Below are positions 1-6,958 of a stretch of DNA of 44,637 nt, piece after piece. The stretch covers positions 1 through 44,637 of the forward strand of contig JAEDLK010000012.1 of assembly GCA_016295355.1 (NCBI GenBank). The letters run 5' to 3'. The notes under the pieces were generated by a model that did no database searches, was not told the origin of the DNA, and saw only the letters and a list, made by a program, of their open reading frames with translations. The first letter of the stretch is position 1. Each line of letters opens with the position of its first letter. The DNA comes from Clostridiaceae bacterium. Its GTDB lineage: Bacteria; Bacillota; Clostridia; Oscillospirales; Acutalibacteraceae. A program made the position numbers and the translations under genes.

Positions 1-2
1 TG

Positions 3-827
3 ATTATCTCATATATTCAAAGCTACTTCCCACCGGAGAGAACAAAAAAGATACTTGGACGTTTTCACGGAATAGGGGCAAATATCCTTGCCGCCCTGCT
101 GGGAACCGTAACACCCTTTTGCTCCTGCTCGTCCATTCCGTTGTTCATCGGATTTACAAGTGCCGGACTGCCGCTTGGAGTGACCTTTTCTTTTCTGATT
201 TCCTCTCCGATGGTTGACCTCGGAAGCCTTGTTCTGCTCATGAGTATTTTCGGGTGGAAGGTAGCCGTTATCTATGTTGTTCTTGGTCTTATGATTGCCG
301 TTGCCGGCGGCACACTGATTGAGAAACTGCACCTTGAAAACCAGGTGGAAGAGTATATCCGAAACGGACGCTCACCTGATGTTGCGCAGGGGGAGCTGCA
401 TTTCAAAGACCGCTTGAAATATGCGTGGGAACAGGTTGTTGCCACCGCAAAAAAGGTTGCACCTTATGTGCTTATCGGTGTGGGTATCGGAGCCATGATT
501 CACAACTGGATTCCCGAAGAATTGATTGTAAAAACACTCGGTGACAATAATCCATTCGGCGTTATCCTTGCGACCCTCGCCGGCGCCCCTATGTATGCCG
601 ATATATTTGGGACAATCCCGATTGCTGAGGCTCTGCTTGCAAAAGGCGCATTGCTCGGCGTGGCGCTGTCTTTTATGATGGCCGTCACAACGCTTTCTCT
701 GCCGTCAATGATTATGCTGCGCAAAGCGGTAAAACCGAGGCTGCTCGGTATCTTTATTGCAATTTGTACGGTTGGTATCATCGTTGTAGGCTATTTCTTT
801 AACGCTATACAAAATATTATCATATAA
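3..827 (+). CDS. ArsP/DUF318-family permease (5' truncated)
   Basis: This is the C-terminal 274 residues of an integral membrane permease; the start lies before the window. The open frame runs unbroken from base 3. Near residue 40 it has the motif TPFCSCSSIPLFIGF, the hallmark of the ArsP_1/DUF318 (YraQ-like) permease family, and a second conserved block, APMYADIFGTIPIAEAL, about 150 residues later. Several hydrophobic segments flank a charged cytoplasmic loop at about residues 105-145. Family members export metalloids or organoarsenicals, or have unknown cargo; the CSCS cysteines are thought to contact the substrate. The gene is followed after 18 bp by a Cys-rich thioredoxin and then an ArsC-like phosphatase fragment, which favours an arsenic-related role. 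Substrate is inferred from neighbours only. Confidence 0.85.
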   Translation: MISYIQSYFPPERTKKILGRFHGIGANILAALLGTVTPFCSCSSIPLFIGFTSAGLPLGVTFSFLISSPMVDLGSLVLLMSIFGWKVAVIYVVLGLMIAVAGGTLIEKLHLENQVEEYIRNGRSPDVAQGELHFKDRLKYAWEQVVATAKKVAPYVLIGVGIGAMIHNWIPEELIVKTLGDNNPFGVILATLAGAPMYADIFGTIPIAEALLAKGALLGVALSFMMAVTTLSLPSMIMLRKAVKPRLLGIFIAICTVGIIVVGYFFNAIQNIII

Positions 828-845
828 CACTTGGAGGTTATTAAT

Positions 846-1220
846 ATGTCATTATTCGGTTTAGGAAAGAAGAAAGATAAGGAAAAGCAAACACCCGCCT
901 GTGCTTGCAACTGCGGTTGTCCGACAAGTGAAGCAAGCGCAACGATAAATGATTGCTGCTCTGAAGCAAAAGACGGTATTTGCTGCATAAAAGTCTTAGG
1001 TGCTGGGTGTAAATCCTGTCACGAACAATATGAAAATGCAAAAGAAGCCGTAAAAGCAATAGGATTGTCTGTGGAAGTGGACTATATCACCGATATGCAA
1101 AAGGTTATGGAATATGGCGTTATGAGTATGCCTGCTCTTGTGGTCAATGAAAAGGTTGTCTCTATGGGCAAGGTGCTGAAGGCCGCCGATGTGGAAAAGC
1201 TGCTGCACAAGCTGGGATGA
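846..1220 (+). CDS. small thioredoxin-family protein with Cys-rich N-terminal extension
   Basis: This is a 124-residue cytoplasmic redox protein of the glutaredoxin-like small thioredoxin family ('redox-active disulfide protein'). The active site is GAGCKSC (Cys55, Cys58), and a cis-proline motif SMPAL lies at Pro96. Before the thioredoxin fold there is an extension carrying eight further cysteines (19, 21, 23, 25, 37, 38, 46, 47), arranged as a C-x-C-x-C-x-C run plus two CC pairs. That could bind metal or metalloid. The start is set at the ATG at 846 because GGAGG (834-838 area) lies just upstream; the in-frame TTG at 831 overlaps that site. It follows the DUF318 permease by 18 bp and nearly abuts the ArsC-like fragment, so the three were probably one operon. 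The function of the extension is inferred. Confidence 0.82.
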   Translation: MSLFGLGKKKDKEKQTPACACNCGCPTSEASATINDCCSEAKDGICCIKVLGAGCKSCHEQYENAKEAVKAIGLSVEVDYITDMQKVMEYGVMSMPALVVNEKVVSMGKVLKAADVEKLLHKLG

Positions 1221-1224
1221 TGGG

Positions 1225-1721
1225 ATGCTGAAGGTGGCGTTGATCTGCGTTCAAAATTCCTGCCGCGGTCAGATTGCAGAAGCTCTGGGACGGCATCTGG
1301 CAGGGGATGTGTTTGAAAGCTATTCCGCCGGGACAAAGCAAAAGGACTACATCAACCCTGAGCTGTGCGCCTGATGAAAGAGCGGTATCACATCGATATG
1401 GAGGCTGAGGGCCGGCACAGCAAGCGGCTTTCTGATCTTCCTCCCGTGGATATAGGTATCACCATGGGCTGTCATGGCAGAGGCAGTTGCAAAATCCATT
1501 ATATTCGTGATATTGTGCTTGAAGACCGTGTAACAGAAGCCGGGGCTTTGTTTCTGTATATGTTAGCAAAGAGGAATAATGCTATGCAGAAAGAAGAACA
1601 AAACGGTTTGAACGTTGCGGTGGGGCACGAAGAAAAGCGCATCATGAAGATCGACCGCCTGATAAAATCCTTCGTAAGGAGAGGGCTATCGGCATACGCA
1701 TCCCGACTCTACGCACCGTAG
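1225..1721 (+). pseudogene. ArsC-like low-molecular-weight phosphatase, frameshifted, C-terminus replaced
   Basis: The first frame (1225-1374) starts MLKVALICVQNSCRGQIAEA, the P-loop of ArsC/LMW tyrosine phosphatases (C-V-Q-N-S-C-R), and stops at 1372. The continuation, RLMKERYHIDMEAEGR with LSDLPPVDIGITMGC, is in the next frame from about 1362. One missing base in 'gagctgtg' (expected gag-gct-gtg, Glu-Ala-Val) explains the break. After ITMGC the family pattern (a Cys-Pro-rich loop, then GLEDPTGK) disappears and the remaining ~80 residues are unrecognisable. So there are two lesions: a one-base deletion and a foreign or degraded 3' end. An intact enzyme would have reduced arsenate after the permease/thioredoxin genes. 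The bases from about 1480 to 1760 hold nothing else recognisable. A sequencing error could explain the frameshift but not the altered tail. Confidence 0.75.
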
Positions 1722-1763
1722 GTTGACTCATCTATACCGCCGGCATACAATAATGACAACCGC

Positions 1764-1780
1764 TGACACCAAAAGTGTCA
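1764..1780. promoter_or_regulatory. inverted repeat, probable operator of the XRE-desulfoferrodoxin gene
   Basis: TGACAC-CAAAA-GTGTCA is a perfect inverted repeat (6-bp arms, 5-bp centre) ending 24 bp before the ATG of an XRE-type regulator gene. XRE repressors commonly bind such dyads and autoregulate. The assignment to this protein rests on position only. Confidence 0.5.
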
Positions 1781-1804
1781 CAATCTGAATAACAGGTGAT
1801 CAAA

Positions 1805-2401
1805 ATGGCTTATATTACAGGACAAACCGTCAAAACCTTGCGTGAAAAAAAGGGATTGACCCAACGAGCCTTGGCTGAGAAAATCGGCGTGTCCGACAAG
1901 GCGGTATCCAAGTGGGAAACCGAAAAGGGATTGCCGGACATCAGCCTATTGCCGCTCTTGGCCGATGCCTTGGGCGTTTCGGTGGCCGAACTGCTCACCG
2001 GTGAGGTCGCCGTCAACCGCAACCGCTCGGCACAATTAAAACGCAGTCTGTTTTATGTCTGCCCCGTCTGTGGGAATATGATTTATGCTTTGGGCGAGGG
2101 GGCCTTCTCCTGTTGCGGCGTTCGCTTGCAACCCGCCGAGGTTGAGGCGAATGACGAAGCGCACCGCTTAACCGTCGAGCCGATCGAGGACGAACTGTAT
2201 GTCCACACCGATCATCCCATGGAAAAAGGACACTATATATCGTTTGTCGCCTATGTCACCGACAACGGCTTACAACTGTGCAAGTGGTACCCCGAACAGG
2301 CGGCCGAAACCCGCTTTAAGCGTACCGGCGACGGCCTTTTATACACCTACTGCAACCGACACGGCCTGTTTTTAATCGATTCGGCAAAGAGAAAGACATA
2401 A
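1805..2401 (+). CDS. XRE-family HTH regulator fused to a desulfoferrodoxin-like (superoxide reductase) module
   Basis: This protein has 198 residues. Residues 5-62 are an HTH_3/XRE DNA-binding domain (LREKKGLTQRALAEKIGVSD). Residues 84-105 carry CPVCG and SCCG (Cys86, 89, 103, 104), the four-cysteine desulforedoxin-type iron site. Residues 118-190 match the superoxide reductase iron-site pattern: EAH (His120), HPMEKGHYI (His137, His143) and CNRHG (Cys183, His186). All expected ligands of both iron centres are therefore visible. It probably senses or removes superoxide, or uses the iron sites to control DNA binding. The start is set at the ATG at 1805, with AGG just upstream; a GTG at 1796 is also in frame. 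The last dozen codons lie inside an interspersed repeat, so the C-terminus LIDSAKRKT is repeat-derived. HTH-SOR fusions occur in Clostridia; the redox-sensing role is inference. Confidence 0.85.
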   Translation: MAYITGQTVKTLREKKGLTQRALAEKIGVSDKAVSKWETEKGLPDISLLPLLADALGVSVAELLTGEVAVNRNRSAQLKRSLFYVCPVCGNMIYALGEGAFSCCGVRLQPAEVEANDEAHRLTVEPIEDELYVHTDHPMEKGHYISFVAYVTDNGLQLCKWYPEQAAETRFKRTGDGLLYTYCNRHGLFLIDSAKRKT

Positions 2402-2486
2402 AGCCCACGCCCCGCCAAACGCAAGCAACTTCTTTTCGACAGAACAGGAAGGCGGATGTGCCGTTAGGCAGAGACACAAGGGTTGG
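2369..2486 (+). repeat. interspersed repeat copy overlapping the 3' end of the XRE gene
   Basis: The segment beginning TTTTTAATCGATTCGGCAAA, continuing through GCCCCGCCAAACG and ending in GAACAGGAAGGCGG...GCCGTTAGGCA, closely matches the unit at 5579-5692. It starts about 33 bases inside the upstream coding region and supplies its stop codon. The remainder of the 2402-2616 gap shows no gene. Confidence 0.75.
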
Positions 2487-2610
2487 GCTTAACCGTAAAA
2501 CACTTCACAAAGGAACAATCCGCCGGGCAAAATCTGCGGTTTTGCCGGCCGCCTTGGCCGGAGAGAGGCCAACACAGGAAAGGGTTTTCCCGGAAGCCGA
2601 CAACAGTCCC

Positions 2611-2658
2611 TCAAAGAAAAAAGAGATGCAAAGACCACCCGGGTTTTGCATCTCTTTC
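2611..2658 (-). terminator. intrinsic terminator of the lipoprotein gene
   Basis: The arms AAGAGATGCAAA (2621-2632) and TTTGCATCTCTT (about 2645-2656) form a long stem. Read on the minus strand it is followed by a T-rich run ending near 2611. It lies just past the stop of the minus-strand lipoprotein gene. Confidence 0.85.
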
Positions 2659-2673
2659 GTTTTGAAATTTACC

Positions 2674-3156
2674 TTATCGTTCGGCCGGAGTGCGCTGATT
2701 TGCATCGGCGTCCACAGAGCCTACCAAGGTTAACGCATGCACCTTACCGCTTTGTGTGGTCAAGGTCAAATGATTACCGTCCTTTTGATAGGTCAGCACA
2801 GAGGAGCCCAAATGCAAGCCGTCCTCCTTGACCGAATACTCACCGAAGGTGGTGTTGTTGTCCAAATTGATGGCGTAACTGCCGTCCTTATTAAAAATAT
2901 AGTAGGAATTGTCATATTGGGTGGTTTTATTGTTCACAGTTACACTTAAGAGCTTCCAAATGCCTTGCAATTCCTTTTCTTTTTCCTCAATGCTTTGCGA
3001 ATTTGAGGTATCGCTTTTGATTGGTTTTTCGGGCAGGGACACCGTGATGTCGTCTTGACCGAACTTCAAATAATCCTTTTGACTGCCACAGCCGACAAGA
3101 AAAGCCAGACACAAACAAAACAGGGTCAAAAGCAAACCGAGCTTTTGCATTCTCAT
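2674..3156 (-). CDS. lipoprotein with lipocalin-like beta domain
   Basis: This is a 160-residue predicted lipoprotein. The N-terminus MRMQKLGLLLTLFCLCLAFL is a lipoprotein signal with lipobox LVGC. Residues about 22-55 are a charged linker, followed by a compact beta-rich domain beginning LQGIWKLLSV with GSYAINLDNNTTFGEYSV, typical of small lipocalin-like (DUF5640-type) domains: 'W-x-L', then 'F-N-K-D-G-S-Y', then 'G-x-Y-x-V'. It should be anchored on the outer face of the membrane. The start is set at the ATG at 3156 because AGGTG sits 6 bp upstream on the minus strand; a GTG at 3165 overlaps that site. It is divergent from parA, monocistronic, and ends at a clear terminator. Ligand and function are unknown. 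Confidence 0.75.
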   Translation of the reverse strand: MRMQKLGLLLTLFCLCLAFLVGCGSQKDYLKFGQDDITVSLPEKPIKSDTSNSQSIEEKEKELQGIWKLLSVTVNNKTTQYDNSYYIFNKDGSYAINLDNNTTFGEYSVKEDGLHLGSSVLTYQKDGNHLTLTTQSGKVHALTLVGSVDADANQRTPAER

Positions 3157-3240
3157 TTCAATCACCTATCAAATAAAAGTAAATCGACAAACGGTTACGT
3201 AACTATCATACCATAAATGTCGTCTTTTTGCAAATCTTCA

Positions 3241-3269
3241 TTGTAATTATTTTTAATCTGTGATAAAAT
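3241..3269 (+). promoter_or_regulatory. sigma-A promoter of the parAB operon
   Basis: TTGTAA, a 17-bp spacer, and an extended -10 (TGa-TAAAAT), about 38 bp before the parA GTG. Confidence 0.7.
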
Positions 3270-3306
3270 GATAAGACAAATATGCGAAAACATATAAGGG
3301 CGGAGC

Positions 3307-4110
3307 GTGAAAGCGTTGGGAAAAATGATTTCCGTGGTCAACCAAAAGGGCGGCGTGGGCAAAACCACCACAGCTGTGAATTTGACAGCCGGGATCGGGG
3401 CTGTCGGCCACAAGGTTTTATTGGTAGACGCCGATCCGCAGGGCAATTCCACCAGTGGCTTTGGGGTGGACAAGCGGACGGTTGAGCACTCCAGTTATGA
3501 TTTGTTGACCGGGAACTGTCGGGCAGAGGAGGCTGTTATCAAAACACCCTTTGCCGGGGTTGATTTGATTCCGGCCAGTATGGATTTAGCGGCGGCTGAA
3601 ATTGAGTTAATCGAAACAAAAGACCGTCAGTCACAGCTAAAACGGGCTCTTGCTCGCCTAAAAGAGCAATACGAGTATATTTTGATTGACTGTCCGCCGT
3701 CGCTTGGACTGATTACCATCAATGCGCTGTGTGCCAGCGACACCTTTTTAGTGCCGATTCAGTGCGAGTACTACGCCATGGAGGGTCTCTCTCAACTCAT
3801 GGCCACGGTTCGGCAAATCAAGCGGTTATACAACCCAACCTTAGAGCTGGAGGGCGTGGCCTTGACCATGTATGACGGTCGGTTGAATTTGACCGGTCAG
3901 GTGGTGGCCGAAATCAAACGCTATTTTGCCAAAGAGCTGTATGCAACGGTGATTCCCCGTTCGGTACGGCTGTCAGAGGCACCCAGCTACGGTATGCCGA
4001 TTCAATATTACGATAAGCGCAGTAAGGGCGCCGATGCCTACAATGCCTTGGCAAAGGAGTTCTTAAAACGCAATAAAAAGCAGCGTAAGGAAAGAGAGGG
4101 CTTGGTATGA
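3307..4110 (+). CDS. parA: chromosome-partitioning ATPase ParA/Soj
   Basis: This is a 267-residue ParA/Soj Walker-type ATPase that works with ParB in origin segregation and replication control. The deviant Walker A motif KGGVGKTT is at residues 14-21, the switch VDADPQGNSTSG follows at about 40, and the Walker B region is ILIDCPPSLG. The C-terminal signature VRLSEAPSYGMPI is typical of Soj. The GTG at 3307 is chosen because AAGGG/GGAG lies directly upstream and it gives the family's usual short lead-in; an ATG at 3325 would begin at MISVVNQKGG and has a poorer site. It overlaps parB by four bases (ATGA), implying translational coupling. Confidence 0.95.
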   Translation: MKALGKMISVVNQKGGVGKTTTAVNLTAGIGAVGHKVLLVDADPQGNSTSGFGVDKRTVEHSSYDLLTGNCRAEEAVIKTPFAGVDLIPASMDLAAAEIELIETKDRQSQLKRALARLKEQYEYILIDCPPSLGLITINALCASDTFLVPIQCEYYAMEGLSQLMATVRQIKRLYNPTLELEGVALTMYDGRLNLTGQVVAEIKRYFAKELYATVIPRSVRLSEAPSYGMPIQYYDKRSKGADAYNALAKEFLKRNKKQRKEREGLV

Positions 4111-4952
4111 CAGCCAAAAGGGGCGGTTTGGGTAAAGGACTGACCGCATTATTCGACGAAAACGCAACCGACAATGCCGCTGATGTGGAATTAAAAATCA
4201 GCGAAATCGAACCCAACCGCAAGCAACCCCGTAAGGATTTTGACGAGGACGCCTTGGCGGCGCTGGCCGAGAGCATTCAAACCCACGGCCTTTTACAGCC
4301 GGTTGTGGTGCGCCCTCTACCGGGTGGCACCTATGAGTTGGTGGCCGGCGAACGGCGCTGGCGTGCCAGCCGGATGGCCGGGTTAACTGTGATTCCGGCA
4401 ATCATTCGCGAAATGGATGAGCAAACGGCGGCCGAGGTGGCCATGGTGGAGAATTTACAGCGTGAGGATTTGAATCCGTACGAAGAAGCGCTTGGCTATC
4501 GTACACTGATGGAACGCTTTTCCATGACCCAGGAAACGGTGGCCGCCCGCGTGGGCAAATCTCGTGCGGCGGTGGCCAACACCCTGCGGTTGATGCAACT
4601 GCCCGATGAAATGCTGAATGCTTTGCGAACCGGCAAGATCACCGCCGGACAGGCACGGGCCTTATTGGCGGCGTGTAGTGAAGAACGCCAAAAAGAAATG
4701 TTCCGTTGTGCGCTTGACGGGGCTTCGGTTCGTGTGCTCGAAGCCATGGCCAAGCAAAAGGCTGCCGTAAAAAAGCCGGCGGTTGATTCACAGTATTACA
4801 CCGAAGTGGCTTTGGCGCTTAAACAGGAACTGCATCGGCCGGTGAAGATTCGCTCCACCGGCAAGGGTAAGGGTACACTGACGCTTGAGTTTTACAGCGA
4901 GGAGGAGCTGGGCAATTTTGCCATGCGTCTGTCCGGCTCGGATAAACGCTGA
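4107..4952 (+). CDS. parB: centromere-binding protein ParB/Spo0J
   Basis: This is a 281-residue ParB/Spo0J, the parS-binding CTPase clamp that recruits ParA and SMC. The N-terminal GGLGKGLTALF peptide (residues 6-16) is the ParA-activating segment. The ParB/Srx CTP-binding motifs GERRWRA (81-87) and ENLQREDLNPYEEA (115-128) are intact. The HTH core MTQETVAARVGKSRAAVANT lies near 140-159, and the C-terminal dimerisation region ends at SGSDKR. No parS site of the classic TGTTTCACGTGAAACA type was found by eye in this window. It overlaps parA and, by one base, the next gene. Confidence 0.95.
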   Translation: MTAKRGGLGKGLTALFDENATDNAADVELKISEIEPNRKQPRKDFDEDALAALAESIQTHGLLQPVVVRPLPGGTYELVAGERRWRASRMAGLTVIPAIIREMDEQTAAEVAMVENLQREDLNPYEEALGYRTLMERFSMTQETVAARVGKSRAAVANTLRLMQLPDEMLNALRTGKITAGQARALLAACSEERQKEMFRCALDGASVRVLEAMAKQKAAVKKPAVDSQYYTEVALALKQELHRPVKIRSTGKGKGTLTLEFYSEEELGNFAMRLSGSDKR

Positions 4953-5266
4953 TGGGCTTGTTTTCTCGAAAAAAGCAGGATCCGGTGCTGGCGGTCATGG
5001 ACGGCCGAGAGGTGAAGTATGTCACCCGTCGGCACGCAACCGAGAACGGCCCGAGAGAAGAAATTCTCGGTAAGAACGGACGTATCGTCTGTTTGAACGG
5101 CGAAATTCGCGTGATGTGCGAAACGGTGGATGTGTTTCGGTGTGAGAGCGAAAAGGCACAGTATTTTATCTTACTGTCGGGCGACGGTGTGACCATTTCC
5201 GGTGTGAATCGACTAACCGGACAACCGGATGAAATCACAGCTTACTATAAATATTATCGCAAATGA
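4952..5266 (+). CDS. small conserved-looking protein, third gene of the parAB operon
   Basis: This is a 104-residue soluble protein whose ATG shares a base with the parB stop (TGATG), so it is probably translationally coupled. It begins MGLFSRKKQDPVLAVMDG. The body is beta-rich (ILGKNGRIVCLNGEIRVMCE, then a hydrophobic FILLSGDGVTISG strand) and it ends with an aromatic ITAYYKYYRK tail. There is no signal peptide or membrane segment. I do not recognise the family. Its codon usage matches parAB, so it is unlikely to be a chance ORF. A role linked to chromosome or origin biology is suggested only by the operon. Confidence 0.75.
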   Translation: MGLFSRKKQDPVLAVMDGREVKYVTRRHATENGPREEILGKNGRIVCLNGEIRVMCETVDVFRCESEKAQYFILLSGDGVTISGVNRLTGQPDEITAYYKYYRK

Positions 5267-5268
5267 TT

Positions 5269-5692
5269 TTAAGCGCTTTGGTAAAGAGAAAAGCATAACG
5301 CTCACGCCCCGCCAAACGGGAGATAGTACTTATCCAATGAACAGCTTCCCTCTTACGCCTCGGCGAGGATTTTTAATCGCCTCGGCAAAGAGAAAGGCAT
5401 AGTATCCACGCCCCGCCAAACGGGAGCAACGCTTTTGCGGACAATACGGTGGAAAGATTATGCCCGCCAAACATTTTTAATCGCCTGGGCAAAGAGAAAG
5501 GCATAACGCTCACACCCCGCCAAACGGGAGATAGTACTTATCCAATGAACAGCTTCCCCCTTACGCCTCGGCGAGGATTTTTAATCGCCTGGGCAAAGAG
5601 AAAGGCATAATATCCACGCCCCGCCAAACGGGAGCGACTTCTTATTGGTAGAACAGGAAGGCGGAGTGCCGTTAGGCAAAGACGGAAAGGTT
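5269..5692 (+). repeat. composite intergenic repeat: two ~208-bp tandem pairs of the 52-bp element
   Basis: Four copies of a core, TTTTTAATCGCCTCGGCAAA ... GCCCCGCCAAACGGGAG, start near 5269, 5369, 5473 and 5579. Copies 1 and 3 continue with ATAGTACTTATCCAATGAAC; copies 2 and 4 continue with other tails. The A-B pair is therefore duplicated with a period of about 208 bp. The copy 4 tail (GAACAGGAAGGCGG) matches 2441-2454. No ORF of coding quality crosses it. Confidence 0.85.
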
Positions 5693-6101
5693 GTTTCATC
5701 ATGCTAAAGGCACACCGAACGTCTTACCTATGGCTGTTTAGTGATGACTGTGCAAAGGACAGCGCATTTTTTGGGGTGAAGGGTTGTTCACAGCCGAGAG
5801 GCATTAAGTTATAAAAAGAGCGTCGGGCAATTGCCCGACGCTCTTTCTTTGCCCCTAAACGATTCCTCCGGAAAACCGGGACAACGAGGGCAGGTTGGCA
5901 CAAGTCAAGGTGAGTCAAACCCCACACGCCTTGCAAAGGAAACAATTTTGTGTCACATTTACCTTGCCGCTGTTCATACGCCGCCTTGCCAATACAAATG
6001 CAACACAGTGCCAAAAATGCGGCGATCAAAACGGTATGGGGTGTTTGACTTAAACATACGCTACGTTGTGAAACAGAGGAGACCCGGTTACAACGGCTTG
6101 C
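5693..6101. other. intergenic, no supported gene
   Basis: Apart from the perfect palindrome at 5815-5846, this stretch holds no supported gene. A minus-strand open frame with a hydrophobic start near 6029 crosses the palindrome and has no ribosome site. It may be a degraded membrane-protein remnant. Confidence 0.5.
5815..5846. terminator. perfect 32-bp palindrome, bidirectional terminator
   Basis: AAAGAGCGTCGGGCAA is followed directly by its exact reverse complement, with T-rich flanks on either side (CTTT on plus, TTTTTAT on minus). It lies between the plus-strand parAB region and the minus-strand peptidase gene. Confidence 0.8.
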
Positions 6102-6800
6102 TTATTCAAACAGCGTTGCCGGTGAGATGGGCGTTCCGTCACGGGAAGCCTCCAAATGCAGATGAGCTTCGTCGGCACATTCGTTAGTGACCACGCCGAT
6201 TTCAGCCAACGGCTGACTCATGCTGACGGTATCGCCGACCGCAACTTTAACATTCTTAACACCGCAATACCGCAAAAACAGACCGTTGCCGTGGTCCACG
6301 GTGATGACGGTACCCATGGCGGTACCTTCATCAATCGAAGCCACCGTGCCGTCGCCGCAGCTATTGACCAACAGGCCGTCTTGCGGACAAAGATCCAACG
6401 CCGTATGCAATCGTAAATCCTCATAGGTTTTGGAGTATTGCAGGGTTTTGTCATCAAAGTCCTTTAATACCGTGCCCTTAAACGGGGCAGTGAATTTTTC
6501 GGCCACAGCCGGTGCGTCGGCCGGGACCGGCTGTTCCTCGGCTACGGGTTCTGTCGGTTTTTGTGTCGTTGCCGGGGTTGGCGTGGTGACAGGCGTGGGA
6601 TTGGTGGATGGTACAGTATATGTGTCGTTTGATTGTTCGTATGACTGCTTGGGGGACGGTTCCGTCGATTCCTTTGGCGGGGCGATGGCATCGAGTGCGC
6701 TGTAGGCGGCGAACCCGATGGCCACCATACAGCCGGCCAACACCAAATAGAAGCCCTTTCCGGACAAAAACCGTGCAACCCTTGACGGTGATTTTTTCAT
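6102..6800 (-). CDS. SpoIIQ-like M23 metallopeptidase
   Basis: This is a 232-residue membrane-anchored M23 (LytM) peptidase. There is one N-terminal transmembrane segment (about residues 17-36, FYLVLAGCMVAIGFAAYSAL), a Pro/Thr-rich linker (about 41-95), and a catalytic LytM domain (about 100-232). The zinc-binding pattern is complete: H-x3-D at His132 and Asp136 (RLHTALDL), and the HLH at 213-215. The approach QYSKTYEDLRLHTALD resembles SpoIIQ, the forespore protein that forms the feeding channel with SpoIIIAH. As in other Clostridia, the catalytic ligands are present, unlike in Bacillus SpoIIQ. The start is the ATG at 6800, with GGAGG 8 bp upstream; the longer frame to 6830 lacks a site. A general cell-wall endopeptidase is the alternative. 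Confidence 0.8.
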   Translation of the reverse strand: MKKSPSRVARFLSGKGFYLVLAGCMVAIGFAAYSALDAIAPPKESTEPSPKQSYEQSNDTYTVPSTNPTPVTTPTPATTQKPTEPVAEEQPVPADAPAVAEKFTAPFKGTVLKDFDDKTLQYSKTYEDLRLHTALDLCPQDGLLVNSCGDGTVASIDEGTAMGTVITVDHGNGLFLRYCGVKNVKVAVGDTVSMSQPLAEIGVVTNECADEAHLHLEASRDGTPISPATLFE

Positions 6801-6899
6801 TGCTTTCGCCTCCGTTTTCAGTGTTGACAAAGCGAGGTTCGTTTATACTTGTCAAAAATTGAGAACGCACATCAAACACCGTGGAAAAACAAACGGACA

Positions 6900-6933
6900 T
6901 AAAAAAAGAAATCCCGTTTTTGAAGGGATTTCT
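6900..6933 (-). terminator. intrinsic terminator of the secreted-protein gene
   Basis: AGAAATCCC (6907-6915) pairs with GGGATTTCT (6925-6933). On the minus strand it is followed by seven or more T residues. It lies 26 bp past the stop of the minus-strand gene at 6959-7549. Confidence 0.85.
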
Positions 6934-6958
6934 CAAATAAATTTAATCAAAGGGTTGT

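Noticed and set aside
3241..5266. parS sites near parAB
   Set aside because: No sequence matching the TGTTTCACGTGAAACA pattern with few mismatches was found by eye. A computed scan allowing 2-3 mismatches would settle it.
5269..5692. Insertion sequence ends
   Set aside because: No transposase frame or clear terminal inverted repeats with target duplications. The repeats look non-autonomous.
5724..6029. 101-codon minus-strand frame with a hydrophobic start
   Set aside because: It runs through a perfect 32-bp terminator palindrome, starts at TTG without a ribosome site and has no recognisable domain.
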